Below, piece by piece: positions 47,489 to 58,836 of a DNA stretch of 64,000 nucleotides. Where the stretch lies: assembly GCA_037074615.1 (NCBI GenBank), contig CM073534.1, positions 4,646,861 to 4,710,860 on the forward strand. The letters run 5' to 3'. The DNA comes from Leucaena leucocephala (taxonomy: Eukaryota; Streptophyta; Magnoliopsida; Fabales; Fabaceae). The translations under genes and the position numbers were made by a program. The stretch's first letter is position 1, and the number at the start of each line of letters is the position of its first letter. The notes beneath the pieces are model-generated. The model made no database searches, had not been told where the DNA came from, and was given only the letters and a program-made list of their open reading frames with translations.

Positions 47489-50405
47489 TCAAATGGTGCC
47501 CATAGGCCTGGAAGATTTTGCCCGTTGCCTCCTCTTTAATTCAATCATCCTTAAGTCATGAACTTTAACAATTGTGTAAGGTCCGTCCCAGATAGTTTTG
47601 AATTTTTCATGTTTGAACTTGAACCTAGCTTGGTACTTGAATACTCTATCACCCTCCTTAAAACTCTTTCTTATAATGTGAGCGTCGTGGAATAACTTTG
47701 TTTTCTGCTTATAAATTTTAGAGCTGCTGTAGGCATCTAGTCTAATTTCTTCCAACTCTTGAATTTGCAACAACCTCTCTGAACCAGCTTCTGCAAGGTA
47801 TTTATTACAGGCTTTCACTGCCCAAAACATCTTATGCTCTGTTTCCACAGGCATGTGACAAGCTTTCCCAAAGACCATCCTATAAGGAGACATTCCTAAA
47901 GGTGTTTTAAAAGTTGTTTTGTACACCCACAATGCATCTTCAAGTCATAAATTCCAATCCTTGTTGGATAGCTTAACAATCCTCTCTAGAACATGCTTAA
48001 TTTCCCTATTAGAAACCTCTAAAAGATCATTGGTTTAAGGGTGGTATGGGGTTGACACTTTATGAGTGACACCATATTTTGCCAACAAGCGATTGATTAA
48101 CTTATTGCAAAAATGGGTGCCTTGATCACTGATTAGCACTTTAGGTACTCCAAATCTACTAACTATGTGAGATCTTATAAACTTGAAGACTATTTTGGCA
48201 TCATCTAGTCTTGTAAGTGTTGGAAAATATGCCCTAGGGGCCAATCATTCTCTTATGAACATTATTGATTTATGAATTTATTAATTGTGTTATCATATTA
48301 TTTGCATATTTATTGTGATGACTATCCTTGGATAATTCATGATCTTATCCTAAATGTCCCTGGTCGGTCATCTACGTGGGAGCAGAGATGAAATAAGGCC
48401 AATATGACTTTGAAGATGTATAGAGATATAAATCGAAGTCATAGGCACATGTAAGAGTACAAGGTGTTGGACCAACCCGCTATGAGAGAGCTGCATGGGT
48501 TACGTCATAAGCTTCTCTCATATACAAACCATATCACTATGCCCTTTGACCTGAGATCATCATGGATTCCTACATGACAAACGCTCAGCTTTGACCTAGT
48601 CAAAAGTCACTTTTGACCGAGTGATCATAAAGACTATGTTCGCGCTTAGTGGTTTTTCATGCTGAGGAATGTGAATGGTCAAGATGGAATTTGTCCCTCA
48701 CATTCGTAGAGAGATATTACTGGGCCCCTCGATGAGTGAGTCTGAGAAATGTATGGCCATACTGTAATGGAAAGGTAGTTCCATTTCTATAGTCAGACTA
48801 CTCAGGGATCGAGAAAGTAACGGTCAGGAATAGGAGGATGACATTATCCATGCCTCATCCATGACCAAAATATCGCGTGACAGAAGGGACATTATATGGT
48901 TGTATAAAAGGTTACATCGTTTATCGATCCTCATATGATTTGGGTAGTCGTTATGTCTTGCTAGAGATCGCTTGCGACTTGTGGGCCAGTATAGCAAATG
49001 GCCCACTGCCAACTTCATATGGACCTACAGGGTCGCACACAAAATAGCCCAACACGATCTATGATGTCCAGATTCATTGAATCTAAGGCGTGTCCAGATT
49101 CAATGAATGATCCAAGGTTGATGTATATATTTATTTATATTTATATTCATATATATATATATATAAATTCGTATATATACATTATATATAAGGGATATAT
49201 AGGATTTAATTTATAAGGATAAATTAAATCTCTATCATGTTTGAATTTGAAATTCAAATTGATAGGATATCTCATATAAGAGATATTTACAAGATTTAAT
49301 TTATAAGGATAAATTAAATCTCTATCACGTTTGAATTTGAAATTCAAATTGATAGAATATCTCATATAAGAGATATTTACAAGATTTAATTTATAAGGAT
49401 AAATGAAATCTCTATCACGTTTGAATTTGAAATTCAAATTGACATGATATCTCAAATTTGACTTATGAGAATAAATCAAATATAATCCAGTCTTATCTTT
49501 ATTTTAAATTAAATAAATAGATGAATTAAATCTGTGGGACAGATTTAATATAAACATTATTTATTTAATTAGTTTCTTATCAACTTATACAATATGTGAT
49601 ATTGTATTAATTTCAGAATTAATATAGATTAATTCCAAAAATCTAATTCGGTTGAGAAAAACGCAGAGCATCCTATATATCTAATTTTAGGAGCGACATT
49701 TTTTGAACTACACATAACACAAAAGGCCGGAGGGAATCTGCAAAAGGTTTTGCATATAAGAAACTGCTGAAGTAGAGACGGAGAGGATGAATTCTTGAGA
49801 GAGCCTTGGAGGGACAGGAGATGCTAGCACATCGTTCGTGGTTGGAACGCTGTTCGTGTGGATACCAGTAGAGGAAGTCGACCTGAGGCGTTGACTTCTT
49901 GCGATCAGAAAGAGATCACCAGCCGCAGAGAGAAGCTGTGGAAGTCGCTGAGAAACACTGAGGGTAATACTCCTTCCCACTTGACTTAAACACATACGGT
50001 AGATCCTGGCAAGGAATGGAAAAATATTTAAATTAATTTCCGCTGTGTGTCTTCCAATTCCTAACAGTAAGAATGGCCTCCACCTACCTAGATAAATAGT
50101 CTACAGCCAATAAAATGTAACGAAATCCTACTGAATGTGAAAACGGGCCTATGAAATCTATTCCCCATACATCAAAAACTTCATAGAATAGAATAAGTTG
50201 TTGTGGCATCTCATGCCTTTTACTAATCTCCCAAATCTCTAGCACCTATCATAGGCTCTACATAACTCAAAAGTATCTTTAAAAAGGGAGGGCCAATAAA
50301 AACCAGATTCAAGGACCTACATGTGGTCCTTTTTCCCCCAAAATGACCATCATAAACCCATGAATGGCAAGCTTCCAAAACTAATTTGTGATCTTGGTCT
50401 GGCAC
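47489..50405 (-). pseudogene. pol (IN): Integrase of element gamma, disrupted by solo LTR C
   Basis: The zinc-binding region is at 50223-50405 (CHSWVYDGH), with the second Cys of the C-x2-C changed to Tyr. The first catalytic Asp (VWGIDFIGPF) is at about 50140-50170. The core is then cut by a 1849-bp insertion plus TSD and resumes at 48217 with VFKFIRSHIVSRFGVPK and ISDQGTHF (second Asp). A Glu is present at the expected site near 48000-48020, though CAA-to-TAA and TGG-to-TAG stops occur. The linker and C-terminal domain lie at 47489-47932 (DGPYTIVKVHDLRMIEL). Confidence 0.85.
48218..50066 (+). mobile_element. Solo LTR C, Ty1/copia Angela/BARE-like (family III)
   Basis: The 1849-bp solo LTR runs TGTTGGAAAATATGCCC ... 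CCTAACA, with a perfect TSD GTAAG (48213-48217 and 50067-50071). A TATAAAAG box is at 48903-48910. Three 90-bp tandem units lie at about 49187-49450, and they explain the repetitive ORF at 49147-49479. Removing the LTR and one TSD rejoins the gamma integrase reading frame, which proves the insertion. Confidence 0.95.
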
Positions 50406-50456
50406 ATATCATCTTAATACCTTAACTGAGCACAACTTCCACAGAAAGGGCTTGTC

Positions 50457-51030
50457 CTAAATGAAGTATTTGGATTCACTCTTGAGCTTTTGGGCCTGAA
50501 ACTTATACAAATGAGATGGGATTAGGCCAATCTCAATGAAATTAACTAAATGAGCATACCAAGGTTCTACAACAGCAATCAAACAAAGGGATTGATTAGG
50601 GAAAGAATCACAAATAAGGTCAAAACTAAGTACTCCCCTTGTCTCTATTGGTAACCTGCTTAGATGATCTGTAACACGGTTCACATTTTTAGCCTGATCC
50701 CTCACTTCTATATCGAACTCTTGAAGCAGTAGCATCCACCATAGAAGTCTTTACTTAGACTAGGGCTTATGGAACAAGTACTTGACAGCTTCATGATCTG
50801 TGTAAACTACAACTCTAAAGTTAATGAGATATGCTCTGAATTTATCTAAAGCCATCACAATTGCAAACAATTCTTTCTCAGTAGTGGTATAATTAATTTG
50901 GGCAGCATCAAGCATCTTAGAGGTGTAGGAAATCACCCTAGATAAATTGTCTTCCTACTATCCTATCATAGATCCCACAGCGTAATTGGTAGCATCACAT
51001 GATAGTTCAAAAGGAAGGTCCCAGTTTGGT
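50457..51030 (-). pseudogene. pol (RNase H): RNase H relic of element gamma
   Basis: The block includes the first catalytic Asp region near 50970-51010 and the end motif VTDHLSRLPIE at 50640-50680. It lies directly upstream of the integrase zinc-binding region. The N-terminal border is disturbed by the inverted repeat at 51031-51070. Confidence 0.75.
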
Positions 51031-51070
51031 GAAGTCAGGATAGGTTGGTTTTTCAACCTATCCTGACTTC
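51031..51070. repeat. Perfect 17-bp inverted repeat with 6-nt loop
   Basis: GAAGTCAGGATAGGTTG, then GTTTTT, then its exact reverse complement. The right arm corresponds to the coding segment for QPILTSPNW in the RT-RNase H connection, so the arm was copied in inverted form and replaced part of the connection. Confidence 0.95.
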
Positions 51071-52344
51071 AATTTTACTAATTCAGTATCCTTTTGAAGA
51101 AGTTTTGAGAGTGGTAAAGCAATTTTACTAAAATCTTTGATGAATCTTCTGTAAAATCCAATGTGTCCCATAAAAGATCGAAGATCTTTTAAAGTTGTGG
51201 GGTAGGGCAACGAGAAGATGACTTCAATTTTTGCTTTATCCACCTCAATCCCCTTGCTAGATATAAGATGTCCAAGTACTATTCCATGATCAACCATGAA
51301 ATGACACTTTTCAAAGTTCAAAACCATTTTTTTCTTAATACATCTAGCAAGGATGCTATCAAGGCTTTTTAGACACTCATCAAAAGAATCCCATATATAG
51401 TAAAATCATCCATGAACACATCCATGCATTTTTCAATGAAATTAGCAAATATAGAAAGCATACAACGCTGAAATGTTCCTAGAGCATTACATAAACCAAA
51501 TGGCATTCTTTTATAGGTATATGTACCATAGGGACATGTAAATATGGTCTTTTCCTGGTCCCTCAAGTCTATTGGAATCTGGAAATACCCTGAGTATCCA
51601 TCTAGGAAATAGTAATGGCTTTTCCCTGCTAATCTCTCAAGCATTTAATCAAAAAAAGGTAAGGGAAAATGATCTTTCCTAGTAGAATCGTTCAACTTCT
51701 GATAATCGATACAAACCCTCTATGAATTTTGCACTCTAGTAGGTATCAATTCATCGTTCTCATTCTTAACTACTGTCAATCCACTCTCCTTAGGCACTAC
51801 ATGCACAAGAGATGCCCATTCACTATCTAAAATAGCATATATGATTCCTACCTTTAACAATTTACTAATCTCCTTCCTAACCACATCTGAGATCAAAGGA
51901 TTTAATCTTCTTTGGGTTATTTAATTGTCTTAGAATCTTCACTCAGCAGAACCTATAGGGACAAACAGTGGCATCTATCCCTTTTATATCAGCTAATTGC
52001 CAACCCAAGGCCTCTCTATTCTTTCTAAGTACACTTAATAACCTAGACTCTCCACTAATAGTCAGAGAACTAGAAATTATGACTGGCAATTTTGAGTTTG
52101 GCTCAAGGTAAGCATACTTTAGATTAGTAGGCAAATCTTTTAACTCTAATTCTGGCAGTTGGACAATGGAAGGAATCAAATGGGGAAAATCATTCAGGTT
52201 AGAAATACTCCCTTTTGTAGATCCTTGGAGGTTGCTCATGTTTGAGTCATTAGGGCATTCTATCTTGATTGTAGTCTCTTCAGGGGTTACGCTCAGCTCA
52301 CATTGGTCTACGACTGTAACATAGTTGGGATCATACTCTCTCAT
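51071..52344 (-). pseudogene. pol (RT): Reverse transcriptase relic of element gamma
   Basis: The N-terminal part at 51943-52344 shows LPVIISSSLT and ALGWQLADIKGI. The palm continues with RVCIDYQKLN and DHFPLPF, then DGYSGYFQIPI, KRMPFGLCNALGTFQRCM and VFMDDFTIYG, the last holding the two catalytic Asp residues (FMDD in place of YMDD, usual for Athila-like RT). The thumb/connection at 51058-51327 includes HLISSKGIEVDKAKIE and LRSFMGHIGFYRRFI. It is interrupted by several stops and frameshifts. The spacing between blocks is normal for the family. Confidence 0.88.
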
Positions 52345-52857
52345 CCTGCATCATTATTTGAGATCAAGTCATTTAAGGTATGAGATGTAATTTTGGAATG
52401 TGAATAAGGTTGAGGAGAGTCAAAATGTATTGGCCCTTTAACCAAAGCAATGGAGTGTGATGTTGAAGGAGCGTGGGGTTTTCTAGTTGCATTTGGTGTT
52501 TCTAATCGCGACTTTTGTTCTTCTCTTTGTAACTTTAGTTGACAGGGTGTGTCTCTAGGACTTTTGGTCATGACCTATTCATCTTTTAGTCATGACTTAT
52601 GGTCGCAGAAAGGCTCTCCGTCAGCAGATTGAAGTGTAGTCTTGACAACTTCATCTTTGAGTCACAACTGGAAGTCTCTAGGCTTTTGTGTTGTGACCAT
52701 AATGCCATCAGGTCGTGACACATATTCACAGTGGTTCTCAGGTTGATGTTCAGTCACAATGGGGAGGCAATTTGGTCGCGACCTTTGGTAACATAAATTC
52801 AGCCATTCTTCAATTTTTGCACTTTTAGCTTCCAGAACATCTTGGGATCCTACAAGA
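52345..52857 (-). other. Protease-to-RT spacer of gamma with palindrome cluster
   Basis: GTCGCGAC-type sites run from about 52506 to 52785 (for example GTCGCGAC at 52773), overlapping open frames at 52341-52571 and 52662-52964. A 13-base A run at 52864-52876 borders the protease end. Confidence 0.65.
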
Positions 52858-53511
52858 TCACTCAAAAAAAAAAAAGCCTTTTGCAAGTGCATTATCTCTA
52901 TTATTATCATGTAAACACAGTTCATGTTTATCCCTAGTCTCTTCAATAGCATAATCAATGGCATTTAAAGCAGTAAAAGTAGAGTTATCACAGGGAAATT
53001 TCATTGCTTCATTCATGTTGAAGGTTACCATATGTTCTCCAACTTCCATTATGATAGAACTATGCTTCATACTAATGATGGTCTAGGAGGTTTGGAGGAA
53101 AGGTCGGTCTAGGATTAGAGTGTTGTCATTTACTAACTCATTAGACATGCCCAAAATATAAAAATCAGCTGGGAAAACTAAGTCTTTGACCTGTACTAGA
53201 ACATCCCCAAGGATTCCCTTAGGATATCTAATTGACCTATTAGCTAACTGGAGTACTACGTGTGTGTCTCTAAGTTTGTTGATTCCTAAGGCTTGATATA
53301 CTAACCAAGGCATTACATTAATGGCTGCCCCTAGATCTAGTAATGCAACCTTAATAGGAACATTTCCTATAGTGTATGGGATGGTGTAGGATCCTGGGTC
53401 TTGGCATTTAATAGGTAGTTCAGCCTTAAATAGTGATGACACATTAGCACTCACCTGGATTCTCTCAAGAGGCCTAAACTTCTTTTTATCATCAGTACAT
53501 AGTTCTTTCAA
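52858..53511 (-). pseudogene. Aspartic protease relic, element gamma
   Basis: The frame at 53083-53511 begins with the tail of Gag (KELCTDDKKKFRPLERIQV). It carries ALLDLGAAINVMPWLVYQ, RYPKGILGDVLVQVKDL and NTLILDRPFLQTS. It is the most complete protease of the three family I copies. The active-site triplet is DLG. A stop separates it from 52858-53070. Confidence 0.87.
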
Positions 53512-54487
53512 AAATTTTGCATATTGAGGGTTTCTCTTGAGGAACTCGACTAAAGGGACATTTATTTCTAACTTGTTGAATAGAGTATAAGCATCTTTTG
53601 CAAAATCAGGGTTAATTTTTTCTTTCTAGCAAAGTAAGAGTTAGGAAAAGGGAGATCTTTTATACTTACCTCCTTACCTTTATGCATAGAGTCTTCTTGC
53701 TTGCTCGACTCTGGCTTCTCCTCAGGTTGCTTTCCTTTGTAGGATGGACTTAAAACACTGTTGCTACTTGTATCTCCACTTGGACCTGTGGGTTCTCCTC
53801 TTGTGTTGGCTTCTTCATTATAAGTTGTTGTTCTTTAGCACTTTCAGATTTCCCAATTTGTACTTGTGGCATAGATGAATTCTCATATTCAGCACCTTTC
53901 TCATCCTGCTCCTTTGTATTAGTTTCCTTAAAGTGAACTTTTCTTCCACTTCTAAGGGATATAGCATTCAGACCCCTCGGATTGATTATAGTATTCAAAG
54001 GTATGCTACCACTGCTCTTTCCTTGAATGTCACTCACTGTATTAGAGACTTGAGTTAAGTGACTTGTGATATCTGCATTCTTGGAACTTAAGTCCTCAAT
54101 TTTCCTATGCACATCAGCATTATCCTTCTACATACTTTGAAGGATTGAAGCTGTGGAGGTGAATTGACTATCATTCTCTTTGAGCTTGTTATCTATATTG
54201 GTCATTATATGGTCCATGTTGTTCATCTGTCCAGCCATACTCTTTAATAATTGAGAAGTTTCATCTGGCCTTGATGTTAATAAGGTCATGGTGTGAGTTG
54301 GAACTGTGGACCTTGCATTGTTTTCGTAGTTGCTTGAGGAAGCATCACCTCCTTGGAATTGATTTGGCCTATCACCCCCACCTAAATTTGGGTGATCTCT
54401 CCAACCAAGGTTATATGTGTTAGAGTATGAGTCTCTCTTCTGGTATTGATTGTCTCTCCCTTGATACATTGATGCCACTTCTTCATA
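53512..54487 (-). pseudogene. gag: 3' part of gag, element gamma
   Basis: It holds YQGRDNQYQKRDSYSN, the coiled-coil-like LKENDSQFTSTASILQSM region and LNAISLRSGRKVHF. The gag core and zinc knuckle are missing because the frame is joined at 54487/54488 to outer-element RT. The join is out of frame relative to that RT. Confidence 0.82.
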
Positions 54488-55650
54488 CCTCTTTGAAATA
54501 TTCCAGGAGCATTGCACAAGCTAAATGGCATCCTCCTATAAGCATAAGTACCACATGGACATGTGAATGTGGTCTTCTCTTAGTCTTCTGGTGCAATTAA
54601 AATCTAAAAATATCCTAAAAAACTATCAAGAAAATAGTAATTAGCCTTTCTAGTAAGTCTTTCCAACATTTGATCAATAATTGGTAAAGGAAAATGATCC
54701 TTCCTAGTTACATCATTCAATTTCCTATAATCAACACGTACTCTCCATGAGTTATGCACTCACGTAGGGATTAATTCATTCTTTTCATTCCTTACCACAG
54801 TTATACCAGTTTTCTTGGACACAACATGAATTGGACTTACCCATTAACTATCTGAAATTGGGTAAATAATGTCAGCATTCAACAACTTAGTTACCTCTTT
54901 CTTTACAACATCAAAAATCAAGGGGTTTAGCTTCTTTGTTACTGTTTAATATTTTTGGCTCCCTTATTTAATAGAATTTTATGTGTTCATACAGATGCAT
55001 CTATATTAGGCATATCAGCTAAAGCCCAACCTTTTGCACTCTTGTATGTTTTTAAAATTAAAATCAGCCTTTATTCCTCAGTAATAGAAAGTGAGTTAGC
55101 AATTATAACAGGTAATGTATAATTTTTAGCTATAAACACATATTAAGGCTACTAGAAAGTGATTTGAGTTCTAACTCATGTGGCTAGACAATTGATAGAA
55201 CCAACTTAGTTTCCAAAGCTACAACAGGCCTCACCAATTATATCCTCACAGGTTATGTGTTGTCCAGTTCTATCTCTGTAATGAGATTTTTAGCAGCTAT
55301 GTTCTCACTTGTAAATTTATCCTGCTACTTCTCTCCAAAGGCTTCATTTAAAAGGTCAATAACAAATAAAAAAAAAGATTGTAGGGTGGAAAGTAAGCTA
55401 TCAACTAAAATATGGTTAATACTTGACACATCACCACTACCATCCAAAGAAAATTCAGAAGAAGAAGAAGAAATTTCATATTCAAACAATTCACATTCAG
55501 CCTTATCAGAATTTTATAGCAACAGCACTTTATGTTCCTCTTTAACTTTTCAATGTATGCATCAATTGTGCTGAAGCATAACAGTGAGTAATATTCAAAT
55601 GGATGTTTCATTCCTTAATAGGCATTAAAAGTTATGAAATTATCACTCAT
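54488..55650 (-). pseudogene. pol (RT): N-terminal half of reverse transcriptase, outer element
   Basis: The minus-strand translation in shifting frames gives LPVIIANSL near 55100 and MPFSLCNAPGIFQR at 54490-54535, where it stops abruptly. The palm with the catalytic Asp pair and the thumb are missing. An acidic linker rich in Glu codons (55440-55560) separates it from protease. The matching 3' half of pol begins 21.6 kb away at 32841. Confidence 0.75.
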
Positions 55651-56299
55651 TTTCATTGTGATGCTCCCTTTTTTCATGCTTATCACAGTGTTTATTATTC
55701 TAAGGAATGGCCTACCCAAGATAATAGGTCCCTCCAAGTTTGACTCGTGACATATCCAAGACATAAAAATCTATAGGTATAATAAAGTCTTTGACCTTCA
55801 CTAATATGTCCTCTATTAGTCCCTCAAGTTTCCTAGTGGTTCGATCAGCAAGTTGCACTATTATTGATGTTTCCTTAAGTGAGCCTATGCCTATGCCTAA
55901 TGATATATAAATAGAAGTCGGCATTACATTAATAGTTGCACCAAGATCTAACAAATCACTAGCACACTAAAACTTACCAATAGTGATTGTGACTGTAAAG
56001 GAACCTGGATCATCACATCTAATAGATAGTTATGGCTTAAGTAAAGCCGACACACTAGATCCTACTTGAACCCTTTCATTTGGTTTGCAGATTTTCTTAT
56101 TAATGCAGAGTTCTTTCATAAATTTTCCATACTTAGGTATACTTCTAATTAGATCCACAAGTGGAACATTAACTTCTAGTTTCTCTAATAGATTCATAAT
56201 ATCTTGTTCCTGTTTATCTTTTAAAACCTTATTTGGATACATATATGCATTAGGAAAATGTAGGTATTTAATACTTACCTTTATTTCCTTCTTTTCTAC
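55651..56299 (-). pseudogene. Aspartic protease relic, outer element
   Basis: The frame at 56030-56242 (NVPLVDLIRSIPKYGKFMKE) leads into 55712-55954 with MLDLGATINVMPTSIYISLG. It then shows a VQLADRTTRKLEG strand and VKVKDFIIPIDFYVLDMS. The family I counterpart is clearly related but well diverged. Two stops break it. Confidence 0.8.
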
Positions 56300-58208
56300 A
56301 TCTTCATGCTCCTTTTGATTATGGTTTTTGTCTAATTTCTAACTTGCACTGCTAGAAATAGCAATGCTTCACATATCACATATGGTTGTACAACATCCTT
56401 CAATGTAGTTTCTCATTTTTCTACTGCAACATACCCTTCTCTTTGTTGCTTTCTAATTCTGGAATGTATGAAGGTTTTTCTTCACATAACTCTTTAGTTC
56501 TAGATCTATTTTGCTACTTATTTGCTTTATTATCCTTCTTATCATCACTAGTATCTATTTTCCCCACTATTTTTCCACTTCTAAAACTCATAGCATTCAG
56601 ATATTTGGGGTTAACAACTATGTTTGAAGGTAAATTTTCACCAATTCTGGCCTGAACATCACTTACTAAATTTGCTAGATGTGATACATAGCTATTCATA
56701 TTTACAACCACTGTTATATTTTACTCTCCAAGGCAGCAAACTCGCAATTTGTCATTGCTAGGTTGCTACCCACTATAGATCTCAAGTCCTTGAAGTTAGA
56801 GCTACAATTTGTATTTATGGATTTTATATTTGAGTTCATCACATTAATGATCTTAATTATCTTCGATATTCCATCATCCTTTGTAGCTGTAAGTATTTCC
56901 ATAACTCTAGAAGATGCAACCACTTGCTTATCATATATGTTGGGCCCAAAATTCCTGTCTCCACCTCCATTCCTCCATCTAAAATTAGGATGATCTCTCC
57001 ATCCTTCATTATATATGTTGAAGTATAGATTTCTTTGTGGATACTGATTTTGTTTGCCCTGATAGATGGTTGATATATCTTCATAGTGTGTAAGACAATT
57101 GACATTTGTGTACATAGGAGAATAATAAAACTGACAACTTGGAGCAACAAGAGCTTGAGAGTATGGGCTTTGAAAATGTGAATTGCTCAATTTAGTAGCT
57201 AAATTGTTTATCTGAGCATTCATAACAGCAACTTGAGAAGACAAGCTATAATAATCTAAAGATGACCTTGTAGAAACCTCATGGACTTGCCTTGCATCAT
57301 AGCCCTCATACTATTGGTCATTGCTTATTATCTTCTCAGTCAAGTTCCATGCTTCATCTGGAGTTAAATCATCAATAGAACCCCCAGTAGCTGTATCCAA
57401 ATTCTTTCTACATGTAAAGCACAATCCTAGATGAAAATACTACACCAAATGCTCACTTGGAATCTAGTTGTATGGACATCTAGCTAGCAAATCTTGAAAC
57501 CTTCCCCAAAACTCATAGAAAGACTCTTGATCATACTGTTTTTCAGTAAAAATCTCCTTTCTCAATGTAGTAATCTTGGAAGTAGGGAAGTATCTCTTTA
57601 AGAAAGTAGTCCTCAAGTTATTATGGAGTCTAAGGCTTGAGGTGTATGATGTGGCAGCATATAAAACCATTCATTTGCCTTTTCTTCAAGTGTAAAATGG
57701 AATACTTATCTCTGCACAACATCCATGTCAGCACCTACAAGTTTCATGGATGAGCAAACCTACTGCATAATTTTCAAATGCTTGAAAGGATCATCACCTA
57801 CCAATCCATCAAACTTTGGCAAGTTACTTAACAAAGGACCTTTCAACTGAAAATTAACATCCAAAGTAGGACAAGTGCAAAAATGATCAAAGTTTGCATT
57901 AGAAGAAGTGAGTTATCTTATGCTCCTATGTGCCCTTCTATTTTTCATGTTATTCTCTCCATGTTGCTCATTTTGATTATTATGATTATGAGTATGAGCT
58001 TCTCCCTCATTAACATGCTACATTAAAGAATGATTATTTAAGATATTACCTTATGCAAATTAGTCTAAGCTACAATAGATTCACTAGAAAAACTAAGCAC
58101 AATAGCAGATGCAACACTAGTTTGATTTAATATTTTAGTTTTCTTAATTTGCCAAAGTATTCTATTGATTTCTTTGTCCAAAGGAAAGAATTTAGAGCTT
58201 CTAGTCAT
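56300..58208 (-). pseudogene. gag: gag relic, outer element
   Basis: It starts at ATG 58208 (LDKEINRILWQIKK, comparable to the family I basic helix). The Retrotrans_gag core is at 57464-57720 (TLRKEIFTEKQYDQESFYEF, FQDLLARCPYN). The zinc-knuckle region near 57095-57145 keeps its outer Cys residues but has the second Cys and the His changed to Tyr. HPNFRWRNGGG and LNAMSFRSGK follow. Many stops occur. Confidence 0.8.
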
Positions 58209-58831
58209 GCAAATCACACCTAACAATTATGCAAGTTATCAAGTATATCATAGATGCAGCAATTTCAAAAATTCAGATTAAGTAATCGCAGTTTAAAACA
58301 CTAAGGTCGCGACGAAAAGGTATTTATGTCGCAACTAAAAATCACAGGAAGTAGATATCAAGACAAAAATGAACATCAAGTCAGTTTGGTTGAGACTAAA
58401 AACCACAAAGAGTAAATTCTTGGAATTTGAAGTTTCTGGTTGCGACCAAAAGTCACTCCAGGACTAACTAAAAATCACAGAGAGTAATTCTGAAATAAAC
58501 ACTGATTTTTGGTCTTGACTAAGTGTCAATTTGGTTATGACTGGATATCACAAAGAATAAAACTTGATGAAAAAAGATTTTTGGTGTGACTAAAAAGCAC
58601 TCCAGTCACGACTAAAAGTTATCGAGAGCAAATGGGTTAAAACTAATTTTAGGTTGTGACCAAATGTGTTTATGGTTCTGACTAAAATTCACAGAGACTC
58701 TCAAAAATCAAGTTTTGCAATCTAGTCATGACTTAAAAGGCAATTGGTTGTGACGCAAAAAGACAAAACACTAAATTTACAGAAAAACTGAACCCTAATT
58801 CTTTGTAAGTTTTTTAGGCCCAGTAGATTGC
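58209..58831 (-). other. 5' leader of the outer element with palindrome cluster
   Basis: This is non-coding. At about 58300-58760 there are at least twelve GTCGCGAC-type sites, often in pairs about 22-24 bp apart and followed by CACAGAGAGTAA-like words. It is the clearest example of the repeated unit outside family I. Confidence 0.75.
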
Positions 58832-58836
58832 ATAGG

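Larger units (their letters stand above)
43809..54487 (-). mobile_element. Element gamma: Athila-like element with RT, RNase H and integrase, 5' end lost
   Basis: The 3' LTR is 43809-45211, followed by decayed PPT, 3' UTR, integrase (split by solo LTR C), RNase H, RT, protease and gag. The gag is cut at 54487 and joined to RT of the outer element, so PBS and 5' LTR are missing. ORF2 is also missing: sequence matching beta 36180 to about 38455 is skipped near 47095-47120. Gamma is the only family I copy here that shows the replication enzymes, so its relatives could have driven alpha and beta. Confidence 0.82.

Noticed and set aside
49147..49479. 110-codon ORF with three protein repeats
   Set aside because: The repetition comes from the 90-bp DNA tandem repeat of the copia-like LTR, whose length is a multiple of three.
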